Below are positions 41,539-48,721 of a stretch of 64,000 nt of DNA, one piece after another. The DNA lies in IMG/VR virus record IMGVR_UViG_3300029914_000002, positions 62,001-126,000 of that record; one strand, written 5' to 3'. This stretch comes from a virus. The number at the start of each line of letters is the position of its first letter. The first letter of the stretch is position 1. A model generated the notes under the pieces. That model was not told the origin of the DNA and searched no databases. It saw only the letters and a program-made list of their open reading frames with translations. The translations under genes and the position numbers were made by a program.

Positions 41539-41864
41539 AAATTAAATTTATTTGCTTGTAATTTTAATTCTAATTGCTCTTTTGTTTTACCATGCTCAAC
41601 TATTCTATTAATATCAAAAGTTCGAATATCTAATCCATTATTAATATTAAAATAAGATTTAATAGTTTCAGGCACATTTTCATATAACACAACAACATCA
41701 TTACGGTCAGTAATAATATCAATTATTTTACCAATAGTATTATTTATAAAATTCTCTGTATCTATTTGTTTTTGAGTATAAGGAAGTATATTAATTTTAA
41801 TTAATACATAATCACCAACTTCTAAATTATCTTCTATATTTTCATAATATTTTAAATATTTCAT
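41535..41864 (-). CDS. Double-tagged protein, DYVL/SH3-like core
   Basis: The start is taken at MKYLKYYENI (41864), which restores the family N-terminus; seven upstream in-frame residues are not needed. 109 residues with EVGDYVLIKIN, NNTIGKIIDII, VLYENVPETI and KTKEQLELKLQANKFNL. Confidence 0.72.
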   Translation of the reverse strand: MKYLKYYENIEDNLEVGDYVLIKINILPYTQKQIDTENFINNTIGKIIDIITDRNDVVVLYENVPETIKSYFNINNGLDIRTFDINRIVEHGKTKEQLELKLQANKFNL

Positions 41865-41869
41865 ATTAT

Positions 41870-41880
41870 TATATATAAAA
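41870..41880 (-). promoter_or_regulatory. TTTTATATATA element
   Basis: On the minus strand, 6 nt upstream of the ATG at 41864. Same class as 6558. Confidence 0.4.
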
Positions 41881-41916
41881 ATCATTATATCATTTTTTTA
41901 TTTCAAAATAATGTAT

Positions 41917-41924
41917 TATCTTTG
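41917..41924 (+). promoter_or_regulatory. Bacteroidota-type -7 box TATCTTTG
   Basis: 36 nt upstream of the ATG at 41961. It sets that start, since the open frame extends into the box. Confidence 0.6.
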
Positions 41925-41960
41925 TTGAAAATATTATATAACCTATTCAATAAAAATATC

Positions 41961-42137
41961 ATGAAAAAAATATTAATTTTAATTGCATATCCTATTATTT
42001 TTGCTATATTAGGATTATTAGTATTTTCTTATGTTGGATTGATATTTGGATTCCTATTTGGTTTAATTATTGATTTTTTTTGGTTCGAAATATCAAAATC
42101 AATTATACACGGAGAAACATTATATGATGAATATTAA
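41961..42137 (+). CDS. Small membrane protein
   Basis: A 58-residue protein starting MKKILILIAYPIIFAIL. One long or two short transmembrane segments (to about residue 40) and a short acidic end. Start chosen after the TATCTTTG box. Confidence 0.58.
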   Translation: MKKILILIAYPIIFAILGLLVFSYVGLIFGFLFGLIIDFFWFEISKSIIHGETLYDEY

Positions 42138-42453
42138 AACATTAGTAATACGACTTAAAGAATCATGTAAAAATGCGATAATTCAATGTTCAACAAGAAC
42201 ATTTGAAATTAATAATTGGTCAACATTATATAATAAAGATAGAACAAATTTTAGGGAGTATAAGTTAACTGATAGAGGATGGATTAATTTAAATCTTTCT
42301 GATTTTCAATTTTCAAATATTAAACCTATTAATATTAAACTTCAAAGAAATATGAAAATAAAATCATTAGAATTAATACCAGAATATGATTATAAAATTT
42401 GGACTGATGATGAAGTTTATAAACATTCTAGATTTAAAGAATTACCATTTTAA
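42127..42453 (+). CDS. Hypothetical protein
   Basis: The start is placed at MNIKTLVIRLKE (42127; ATG also at 42124), overlapping the previous gene by 11 nt. About 108 residues. An earlier ATG at 42070 lies deep inside the upstream gene. Function unknown. Confidence 0.52.
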   Translation: MNIKTLVIRLKESCKNAIIQCSTRTFEINNWSTLYNKDRTNFREYKLTDRGWINLNLSDFQFSNIKPINIKLQRNMKIKSLELIPEYDYKIWTDDEVYKHSRFKELPF

Positions 42454-42465
42454 AAATAATAAAAA

Positions 42466-42774
42466 ATGAAAACAGAAATTGAAAAAATTAAAGAAGAAAT
42501 TGAACTCAAGAAAAAAGAACTTGAACAATTAGAGCTAAAAGCTGAATTAAAAAATAAAGAAGTAGCAATCAAAAATTTATCTGAATTTACAGATTTAGAA
42601 AAATGTAATTTTTTTGATAAATTATACAAATTAGCATCAGATCAATTTGAAACATCAAAAGAAAATGGTGATCGAAATGATGATGATGAACATTATGCAT
42701 GGGAAGTATGCATGGAAATATTAGCACGTGATAGTACTACATTTTGGAATTATTATAATTCATTATTTTATTAA
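42466..42774 (+). CDS. Small coiled-coil protein
   Basis: A 102-residue protein. Residues 1-38 form a clear coiled coil (EIKKKELEQLELKAEL-like heptads), followed by an acidic helical domain. Function unknown. Confidence 0.58.
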   Translation: MKTEIEKIKEEIELKKKELEQLELKAELKNKEVAIKNLSEFTDLEKCNFFDKLYKLASDQFETSKENGDRNDDDEHYAWEVCMEILARDSTTFWNYYNSLFY

Positions 42775-42790
42775 AAAATAAAATATCTAA

Positions 42791-42803
42791 TATTTTATAT
42801 ATA
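42791..42803 (+). promoter_or_regulatory. TATTTTATATATA element
   Basis: 21 nt upstream of the ATG at 42825. Same class as 6558. Confidence 0.35.
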
Positions 42804-42824
42804 CAAAAAAATATTAGATACTTA

Positions 42825-43559
42825 ATGAAAAGCTATAATAACTTCATAACAGAAAGAAAAATATCATATAAAAAATTACTTTGCCCTGATATTTGGGAAA
42901 ATAAAGTAATTATACCAAGAATCGAAGAAAAATTATTAAGAATTGCAAGAGATTTTTATAAAGAGTTAGATGTAGAAGCAGAAATAAAAGATATTATATT
43001 AACAGGATCAATTACCAATTTTAATTATACAAAATTATCAGATTTAGACGTACATATTATAATTGATTTTTCTGAAGTAGATGATAATGTTGAATTAGTT
43101 AAAAAAGCATTTGATGGGCAAAGATTCATGTGGAACATAAGACATAACATTATTATAAAAGAACATGATGTTGAGTTATATGTACAAGATGTAAATGAAG
43201 AAAATATATCATCAGGTAGTTATTCATTAATGAATCATATATGGTTAAAAGAGCCATCTTATAGTCAGCCAAATGTAGACAATAAAGAAGTTAATTCTAA
43301 ATATGAACTAAGAGCATCAGATATTAATGAATTTGAAAAATTATCAAAACAAAATTTAGATCCTTATGATTCTGAGCAATATTATAACAAAGCAAAAGAA
43401 TTAAAAACTAAGATAATGAAATCTAGAAAAGATGGATTATCAGAAAGTGGAGAATTTTCAATTGAAAATTTAGTATTCAAAAAATTAAGAAATGAAGGAA
43501 AATTTAAAAAATTAATTGATATAATAGGCATTTTATATGATAAAATATATTCTCAGTAA
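42825..43559 (+). CDS. Nucleotidyltransferase-fold protein of T4-like phages
   Basis: A 244-residue protein with the polymerase-beta-type nucleotidyltransferase signature: LTGSITNFNYTKLSDLDVHI (GS then DxD) near 61-80 and a third acidic residue in HDVELYVQD near 125. I recall close relatives in T4-like phages. It starts MKSYNNFITER, very like the T4 capsid-targeting leader MKTYQEFIxE. Substrate unknown; it may act in the virion or on host RNA or protein. Confidence 0.78.
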   Translation: MKSYNNFITERKISYKKLLCPDIWENKVIIPRIEEKLLRIARDFYKELDVEAEIKDIILTGSITNFNYTKLSDLDVHIIIDFSEVDDNVELVKKAFDGQRFMWNIRHNIIIKEHDVELYVQDVNEENISSGSYSLMNHIWLKEPSYSQPNVDNKEVNSKYELRASDINEFEKLSKQNLDPYDSEQYYNKAKELKTKIMKSRKDGLSESGEFSIENLVFKKLRNEGKFKKLIDIIGILYDKIYSQ

Positions 43560-43579
43560 TTAAATTGTTAAAAAAGAAT

Positions 43580-43610
43580 AAAAGTTAATCATTTTTGATT
43601 AACTTTTTTA
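43580..43610. terminator. Hairpin terminator
   Basis: AAAGTTAATCA/TGATTAACTTT with T-run after the nucleotidyltransferase gene. Confidence 0.78.
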
Positions 43611-43629
43611 GTATGCCAATATTTATTAT

Positions 43630-43637
43630 TATCTTTG
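43630..43637 (+). promoter_or_regulatory. TATCTTTG box 4 nt before a start codon
   Basis: The box is followed by TACT and then ATG (43642). With usual Bacteroidota spacing the transcript would begin at or inside the start codon, which predicts a leaderless mRNA. Confidence 0.55.
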
Positions 43638-43641
43638 TACT

Positions 43642-43911
43642 ATGAAAACAGAAGATAAAATACAACAAGTAATTGATTTATCAGAACAGAAAACAAGTCT
43701 TTTAAAAGAATTGAAAGAATCTGTTATATATGAACAAAAATCATATGACTTAATTAAATTCAATATTGGATTTGAAAATACATATCTTCTGATCCGTATT
43801 TCTGATAAAATAGAAGTTTCATCAGGAGGAATTAATATAATTAAATCTTTCATAAAAATAAGAAATATTGATATTGATACTATATATAACAATAAATGTT
43901 TAATCAACTAA
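43642..43911 (+). CDS. Hypothetical protein, probably leaderless mRNA
   Basis: An 89-residue protein starting MKTEDKIQQVIDLSEQK. Helical first half, beta-rich second half. First gene after the promoter at 43630. Function unknown. Confidence 0.56.
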   Translation: MKTEDKIQQVIDLSEQKTSLLKELKESVIYEQKSYDLIKFNIGFENTYLLIRISDKIEVSSGGINIIKSFIKIRNIDIDTIYNNKCLIN

Positions 43912-43923
43912 ATTATTAAAATC

Positions 43924-44286
43924 ATGAAAGTAAGTTTTGAAAAAGTTAGTGCTATTGCACTTGATGAAGTATCAAAAAGCAAATACATTTATTTTAATCA
44001 AATGACAGGTGTTATAGCCACAGTATTAGACAGATCAGGCGTAGAAAAAATTAATCCTATTCCTGAAGATTATTTTATTGCAATTAAAAATGCTCTCGCA
44101 GATGAATTTCATGGTGGAATGGAGCCAGAATTTAAAACTGAAGAAGAATTTAATAATTGGAATAATTTAGATTCTAACCATTTTTTCTATATCACAATAG
44201 AAGAAGCAAAAATTGATCCAAGATTCAGATTTACTCATTCTCCTTATCAAGATAAAAAACTTCCTTTTTTAGTTTACTCTAAATAA
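43924..44286 (+). CDS. Hypothetical protein
   Basis: A 120-residue protein (MKVSFEKVSAIALDEVSKS, DEFHGGMEPEFKTEEEF). Part of the plus-strand run from 43642 to 46412. Not recognised. Confidence 0.56.
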   Translation: MKVSFEKVSAIALDEVSKSKYIYFNQMTGVIATVLDRSGVEKINPIPEDYFIAIKNALADEFHGGMEPEFKTEEEFNNWNNLDSNHFFYITIEEAKIDPRFRFTHSPYQDKKLPFLVYSK

Positions 44287-44289
44287 TAT

Positions 44290-44892
44290 ATGGCAACTAT
44301 AAAATTAACAAATAAACAGCTTACTTTAATTCAAAGGGCTTTAGATTTATATTCAAGAATTGGAATTTTACAACTAAATGAAATTGTATCACATCCAACT
44401 ATTGATAAATGTATAACTGATCAATTTACAGTTAAAAAAACTCTTGAAGTTGGTGATGATACTATGAGAGGAAAAATAGTTGAAATAGGTGAAGATTTTA
44501 TAAAAACAGAAGGTAGTTGGGGTAATGGAAATGAAATAAGAACTTGGAATGACATTAAAAATATAAAAATGTCGCCAGATTGGTCAAAATTGCAATTTAC
44601 TCGTGATGAAATTGATAAAAAATTAAAAGAAATTAAATATTTAATTACGGGAGATATCACTTTTTATAATGGAGATTTTGGAATTTATAATCCACAAACT
44701 GATGAAACATGTAGAGAAGCTTATGATATTTTACAAGTTATAAGATACGAATTCTGGAAAAATCAAAAAGATAAAAGTAATTATACAGTAGACTCATCTA
44801 TTACTAAATCTACAATGGATTATTCTGTTGAAGTTAAATTAGATACATTACAAGAATTAAGAAAAAGAAAAATTAACAAATTAAATCAATAA
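44290..44892 (+). CDS. Hypothetical protein with basic tail
   Basis: A 200-residue protein. The region about 55-90 (VGDDTMRGKIVEIGEDFIKTE...WNDIK) could be a small barrel. It ends LQELRKRKINKLNQ, the basic tail motif. Confidence 0.58.
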   Translation: MATIKLTNKQLTLIQRALDLYSRIGILQLNEIVSHPTIDKCITDQFTVKKTLEVGDDTMRGKIVEIGEDFIKTEGSWGNGNEIRTWNDIKNIKMSPDWSKLQFTRDEIDKKLKEIKYLITGDITFYNGDFGIYNPQTDETCREAYDILQVIRYEFWKNQKDKSNYTVDSSITKSTMDYSVEVKLDTLQELRKRKINKLNQ

Positions 44893-44893
44893 T

Positions 44894-45064
44894 ATGAATT
44901 ACTACTTTTTTTTATACGGAGAAACCTTAATTTGGTGTGCATCAGAGAAAGATTTTAATATTATGCTTCATGATAATAAATATAAATACATGGGAACAAT
45001 ATTAGAACGTGGAATTAGTACTGGACCAAATATTGAACCATTTAACGGAAAAAACTTATGCTAA
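44894..45064 (+). CDS. 56-residue hypothetical protein
   Basis: A short frame, MNYYFFLYGETLIWCASEKD onward to NGKNLC, begins 1 nt after the previous stop and overlaps the next gene by 7 nt. Its fit to the gene spacing supports it. Function unknown. Confidence 0.5.
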   Translation: MNYYFFLYGETLIWCASEKDFNIMLHDNKYKYMGTILERGISTGPNIEPFNGKNLC

Positions 45065-45489
45065 ATTTAATTTTTATTTTATTTATTGGAATATTTCTTT
45101 CATTTGAAATTCATAAACTGTTCAGAGCTAATCTATTTTATAGAATTACCACAATTTCAGTTTATTATGGTAAAAATATACAAAAAAAATTGAATTCTAA
45201 TATGTTATCGTTATTTTCTAAAATAGCACTTGCTGATATTATTTATTCAATTATAACACTGATAGGAATATTTACAATAAATTTTGAATTGTTCTTTATT
45301 TTAATATTAATGTCATTTATAAAAACATTTTCTTTTAAATATTTAAAAAATATAAATATAAGAAAATTAATTTTAATAATTGACTCAGTTTTATCAATAT
45401 TAATATTAACTATAATACTAATAAATTTATTATTCTATAAAATACCTGATATAGTATTACTTACAAATTTATATAAACAAATATTTTAA
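45058..45489 (+). CDS. Multi-pass membrane protein
   Basis: A 143-residue protein with about four hydrophobic segments (LIFILFIGIFLSF; IIYSIITLIGIFTI; FFILILMSFI; SVLSILILTIILINLLF). Probably inner membrane. Function unknown. Confidence 0.58.
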   Translation: MLNLIFILFIGIFLSFEIHKLFRANLFYRITTISVYYGKNIQKKLNSNMLSLFSKIALADIIYSIITLIGIFTINFELFFILILMSFIKTFSFKYLKNINIRKLILIIDSVLSILILTIILINLLFYKIPDIVLLTNLYKQIF

Positions 45490-45495
45490 TAAATT

Positions 45496-45702
45496 ATGAA
45501 TATAGAATCTGAAGCAATTTATCGTGAAATAAAGAAAGTAATACCAACTCTAAATATAATAATTACTTATAACACTGGAATTGTAATGATTGAAAATAAT
45601 ATTAAATATTCTACTCAAGTACCAATGACAGAAGATATGATACAATGCTATTTAGCAGGATTATATGAAGGTACAGTAGGTGGACTTAAATATTTAAAAT
45701 AA
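45496..45702 (+). CDS. Small hypothetical protein
   Basis: A 68-residue protein (MNIESEAIYREIKKVI). The stop and the next ATG share a base. Not recognised. Confidence 0.52.
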   Translation: MNIESEAIYREIKKVIPTLNIIITYNTGIVMIENNIKYSTQVPMTEDMIQCYLAGLYEGTVGGLKYLK

Positions 45703-46412
45703 TGAATGATCAAATAAAATTAATAAATTCTCCAATTAAAGTAATTTGTATTGATACAAAAGATGCAATAAATTTAATAAAAGGTGGAATATATTATGCT
45801 ATTAATTTATATCAATATGATAATGAAACAAATAAGCGTGTTGTTATAAAAGGATTGAGTACTTATTCTGCAGAAAAATTCAAATTAGAAAATGATGAAT
45901 TATTAATTAATCATGAATTGTTTCGTATTACTGATAAATATTTAGATAGTTATAATATTAATTATGTTGGACAATATATTAGAAGTAGATATAGCTCAAA
46001 ATTAATTAAAGAAAATGAAATATACTACGTAGAAAAACAATATTCTAATGATTATATAAAAGTTAAAGGAATAAAAAATAAATTATCAACATATAATTTT
46101 TGTGAAGTTAGTATAAGAGAGCAAAGAGAATTAAAATTAAATCAAATAAACGGAAATATTATAAAAATATCTCGTACTCCAAATGATTTTGAAAGTTATT
46201 CAGAAATAGAAAAACTTAATATTTTTTTAAAATCGTTAACAATGTCATTATCAGATATTAATAAAATAGAAAATTCTGACACTTTAAAAATAGATATTAA
46301 GCAAATGATATTAAATAGATTAAAAAAATATAGTAATATTGAAGAATTTTCTGAAAAATTTTTTAACCTTAATATAAAAAGCATAATTGATAAATATAGC
46401 AAAACCACATAA
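45702..46412 (+). CDS. Two-unit protein with internal basic tail motif
   Basis: A 236-residue protein. Two similar units (KVICIDTKDAINLIKGGIYY and YIRSRYSSKLIKENEIYY) suggest an internal duplication. REQRELKLNQING near 144 looks like a C-terminal tail now followed by a helical extension, as if two genes fused. Function unknown. Confidence 0.56.
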   Translation: MNDQIKLINSPIKVICIDTKDAINLIKGGIYYAINLYQYDNETNKRVVIKGLSTYSAEKFKLENDELLINHELFRITDKYLDSYNINYVGQYIRSRYSSKLIKENEIYYVEKQYSNDYIKVKGIKNKLSTYNFCEVSIREQRELKLNQINGNIIKISRTPNDFESYSEIEKLNIFLKSLTMSLSDINKIENSDTLKIDIKQMILNRLKKYSNIEEFSEKFFNLNIKSIIDKYSKTT

Positions 46413-46440
46413 TTTCTATATCATAATAATGTTTGTTGAA

Positions 46441-46495
46441 TAAGTACTAAGTTAGTATATCTGTGAAGATAAAAAACTTAGTACTTATTTTTTAT
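46441..46495 (+). terminator. Long hairpin terminator
   Basis: AAGTACTAAGTT and AACTTAGTACTT flank a 22-nt loop and a T-run follows. Confidence 0.7.
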
Positions 46496-46501
46496 ATATA
46501 A
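46488..46501 (+). promoter_or_regulatory. TTTTTTATATATAA element
   Basis: 17 nt upstream of the ATG at 46519. As at 17831, it is continuous with a terminator T-run. Confidence 0.4.
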
Positions 46502-46518
46502 CATAAAAAAAATAAAGC

Positions 46519-46797
46519 ATGAAATTTATTAAAACTTATGAATTTTTCGAATATAACATTCCTGAAAAAATTAAAAAATTAGCAATTGAATTAGAGTTTA
46601 AATTTAGAACTACAAGTAAAGAAGATATGAAAAATAAAACTATCTTCCAAATTATAAAAGAACTTGGATTTGATTCAGGTGAATTATCTGGAGCTGAATT
46701 AGGACAAATTCTAATGTACCAAATGAAATTTAATAAACAAACAGATGAAGAATATCTTAAATTCTATAATGATTATAAAAAAAATCCTGAAATTTAA
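46519..46797 (+). CDS. N-terminally tagged small protein (MKFIKTYEFF)
   Basis: A 92-residue helical protein with the family N-terminus MKFIKTYEFF but no KFNL; it ends YKKNPEI. The stop lies in the following terminator stem. Confidence 0.62.
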   Translation: MKFIKTYEFFEYNIPEKIKKLAIELEFKFRTTSKEDMKNKTIFQIIKELGFDSGELSGAELGQILMYQMKFNKQTDEEYLKFYNDYKKNPEI

Positions 46798-46813
46798 ATT
46801 TCAGGATTTTTTT
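46779..46813. terminator. Hairpin terminator
   Basis: AATCCTGAAATTTAAATTTCAGGATT with a T-run. It closes 46519 and, on the other strand, the tRNA transcript. Confidence 0.82.
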
Positions 46814-46814
46814 G

Positions 46815-46885
46815 TTCTTTCTCTAAGATTTGAACTTAGTCATTCATTGTCAGAAAATGATATGCTATCATTACATCAAGAAAGA
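46815..46885 (-). tRNA. tRNA with CUG anticodon (Gln-type), compact
   Basis: On the minus strand a 71-nt cloverleaf folds. Acceptor TCTTTCT pairs with AGAAAGA (7 bp). The D-stem ATGT/GCAT has a 7-nt loop lacking the usual GG. The anticodon stem TCATT/AATGA holds the loop TTCTGAC, with anticodon CTG. The variable loop is 4 nt. The T-arm CTAAG/CTTAG has loop TTCAAAT, and the discriminator is A. No CCA is encoded. Confidence 0.72.
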
Positions 46886-46891
46886 ATATTG

Positions 46892-46977
46892 TCGCCTTGG
46901 TGGGGTTCGAACCCACAAGCTCACAATGAGCATCAGTTTCAAAGACTGAAATGTTTAGCCAATTCCATCACAAGGCA
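46892..46977 (-). tRNA. Class II (long variable arm) tRNA with UUG anticodon
   Basis: On the minus strand an 86-nt cloverleaf folds. The acceptor is TGCCTTG/CAAGGCG (first pair T-G). The D-arm is Leu-like with GGAATTGG and a G13/A22 mismatch. The anticodon stem TCAGT/ACTGA holds the loop CTTTGAA, giving anticodon TTG. A variable arm GCTCA/TGAGC of 5 bp and the T-arm GTGGG-TTCGAAC-CCCAC follow; the discriminator is A73. A long variable arm is normal only for Leu, Ser and Tyr, while TTG is a glutamine anticodon, so the charging identity is unclear. Confidence 0.82.
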
Positions 46978-47171
46978 GTATATTAACAAAAAACCCAACA
47001 TAAAATGTTGGGCACAAAAAAACCCAAACCATTTCAGGATTGGGTAAAAAACAGACATGACTCTAACCCAATCAAACGTAAGTTTGTTGTTGTTGCTGAA
47101 TCATGTTTGAAATATTATTATTCATAAGAATTTTAATTTTTGTTTGTAATGTATATAGTAATATAATTTTA

Positions 47172-47375
47172 TTAAGTTTTTTCTATTTTTAAATTTTCTA
47201 AATCTTTTTTTGTTGCAATTTCGAATAATTGAATATATTCATGTAATTCCAAATCACATAATCTTTTTTTATCAAATAATCTTAGCATAGTTTCCCATCT
47301 ATCGGCTTCATTCCAATCTAATAAATAATAATATCCTCTATCTGGAACCTGAGTATCATCTATTAATTCTTTCAT
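47172..47375 (-). CDS. Small hypothetical protein
   Basis: A 67-residue protein (MKELIDDTQVPDRGYYYLLDWNEADRWETMLRLF). It lies between the tRNAs and the paired small RNAs. Not recognised. Confidence 0.52.
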   Translation of the reverse strand: MKELIDDTQVPDRGYYYLLDWNEADRWETMLRLFDKKRLCDLELHEYIQLFEIATKKDLENLKIEKT

Positions 47376-47394
47376 ATTTTTAATTTTTTAATTT

Positions 47395-47516
47395 ATTAAA
47401 CTTCCTTACTGAATATATCAGTAAGGAAGTCTTTCTAAAAACTAAGTAATACAACTAACAAAATTTAACAAAAAGAAACATCTTTTGCTTCACAGCAAAT
47501 TGTAGATGTAAAAAGA
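47395..47516 (-). ncRNA. Structured small RNA, copy 1
   Basis: A TATCTTTG box (47521-47528, minus) lies just upstream. The RNA would have a 5' hairpin at 47478-47509 (basal stem ACAUCU/AGAUGU, inner stem UUUGC/GCAAA, loop UGUGAA), an AU-rich linker, and a 3' hairpin at 47401-47429 with a 12-bp stem. A second copy 210 nt away keeps the layout with compensatory changes. No known RNA family recognised. Confidence 0.65.
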
Positions 47517-47520
47517 AATC

Positions 47521-47528
47521 CAAAGATA
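47521..47528 (-). promoter_or_regulatory. -7 box TATCTTTG of small RNA copy 1
   Basis: Reverse complement of CAAAGATA, 12 nt upstream of the 5' hairpin. Confidence 0.55.
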
Positions 47529-47609
47529 AGTAAAATATTTTATTCCTACAATAGGAAAATGATTTTATTTATAAAAATATTATATATTGATGTCTTTTAA
47601 TATTTTAAT

Positions 47610-47722
47610 TTTATTAAACTCTCTTACTGATAAACAGCAAGAGAGTTTTTTATAAAACAATATAACTAATAAAATTAAAAATTAAATATCTCTTGCTTCA
47701 CAACAAATAGATATTAAAATCA
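47610..47722 (-). ncRNA. Structured small RNA, copy 2
   Basis: Same layout as copy 1. A TATCTTTG box lies at 47727-47734, the 5' hairpin at 47685-47715 (AAUAUCU/AGAUAUU with inner UUGU/GCAA and loop UGUGAA), and the 3' hairpin at 47617-47647. Two positions pair as G-U only when read on the minus strand; on the plus strand they would be A-C mismatches. This supports a minus-strand RNA. Confidence 0.65.
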
Positions 47723-47726
47723 AATA

Positions 47727-47734
47727 CAAAGATA
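47727..47734 (-). promoter_or_regulatory. -7 box TATCTTTG of small RNA copy 2
   Basis: Reverse complement of CAAAGATA, 12 nt upstream of the 5' hairpin, the same spacing as in copy 1. Confidence 0.55.
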
Positions 47735-47758
47735 ATATAAATATTTTTATTGTGCAAG

Positions 47759-47772
47759 TTTTTTATATATAA
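47759..47772 (+). promoter_or_regulatory. TTTTTTATATATAA element
   Basis: 15 nt upstream of the ATG at 47788. Same class as 6558. Confidence 0.4.
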
Positions 47773-47787
47773 ATAAAAAATATTTTT

Positions 47788-48228
47788 ATGAAACATTTAA
47801 AAACATTTAAAATATACGAAACAGGAGAATGGAGTAGAGATGTAAATTGGAACTATGTTAAAGATAATCCTGATGATGATAGTGAAGAAGCAAGTTTAAT
47901 TAGGTATTTAGAAGAAAGATTAGATTATATAATTTCAAATTTAGATAATGATACTATATTAAAAATAAAAGATATTAGAGGACACGATTTATATCAAGGT
48001 GCTTATGCTATAGTTAGTATATTTGGGAAAACATATAAAATTTGGAGTATGGAAAGTTCTGGATTAGAAGATGAATTATATATTGAAGGATTTCCAATTA
48101 ACAATTTAGATGAAAATTCTAATCCTGGATATGTTGGTGACACAGAAAATATAGCAGAATTATTAAATAGTATTAATGAAGTTGGAGGAATTGAAATATA
48201 TAAAACAACAAATAAATTTAACATATAA
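47788..48228 (+). CDS. Double-tagged protein (MKHLKTFK...TTNKFNI)
   Basis: A 146-residue acidic protein starting MKHLKTFKIYE and ending KTTNKFNI. Core (YQGAYAIVSIFGKTYKIWSM) not recognised. One base separates its stop from the next start. Confidence 0.68.
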   Translation: MKHLKTFKIYETGEWSRDVNWNYVKDNPDDDSEEASLIRYLEERLDYIISNLDNDTILKIKDIRGHDLYQGAYAIVSIFGKTYKIWSMESSGLEDELYIEGFPINNLDENSNPGYVGDTENIAELLNSINEVGGIEIYKTTNKFNI

Positions 48229-48229
48229 T

Positions 48230-48721
48230 ATGATAACAAAATTTAATATATTTACTCTAAATGAGACTATGATATCTCATGATACACGTGAGTTACGCAG
48301 TGGTAATTATTTAACATTAGAAAGATTAGAAAATGGGAATCTTAAAATATCATTAACTGAAGAAGGAAAAGAAAAAGTTGAAGAAGATATTGATATAAAG
48401 GAAGCAGATTTTTTTGATTATTTTGAAAATATATCTTCAAACTCTGAATTATTATATATTTATAATATTTCTGATATTGGTATTATGATGGAAGCTCCTT
48501 GTATTACAATAGGATATTATATTGATGATTCTGGTGAATTAACTGACGAAGGTAATGAAGATTACTCAGAAATTTTTTATTATGCTGATTATGCTATTAA
48601 AAATTTCACAGAAGAATTAAAAAATAACGGATTTGTAATATTCCAAACATCTGGTGTATTAACTCCAGAAGAATTTGAAGAATTTAAATTAAATAAATCA
48701 GCAAACAAATTTAACATATGA
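48230..48721 (+). CDS. Double-tagged protein (MITKFNIFTL...SANKFNI)
   Basis: The start is taken at MITKFNIFTL (48230), since the in-frame ATG at 48176 lies inside the previous gene and this choice gives the MITxF variant of the family start. 163 residues, acidic, ending KSANKFNI. Overlaps the next gene by 4 nt. Confidence 0.68.
   Translation: MITKFNIFTLNETMISHDTRELRSGNYLTLERLENGNLKISLTEEGKEKVEEDIDIKEADFFDYFENISSNSELLYIYNISDIGIMMEAPCITIGYYIDDSGELTDEGNEDYSEIFYYADYAIKNFTEELKNNGFVIFQTSGVLTPEEFEEFKLNKSANKFNI

Larger units (their letters stand above)
46798..47171 (-). other. RNA-gene region without protein genes
   Basis: Besides the two tRNAs, the stretch 46981-47171 holds the inverted repeats CCCAACAT/ATGTTGGG (about 46992) and CCCAA/TTGGG (about 47020). 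These probably form the 5' part or processing signals of the tRNA transcript. No other gene is seen. Confidence 0.5.

Noticed and set aside
46892-46977. Ordinary tRNA-Leu
   Set aside because: The only 5-bp anticodon stem places UUG in the anticodon; no shift gives a Leu anticodon.
46745-47047. 100-codon plus-strand frame
   Set aside because: It runs antisense through a terminator and two well-folded tRNAs; its composition is not protein-like.
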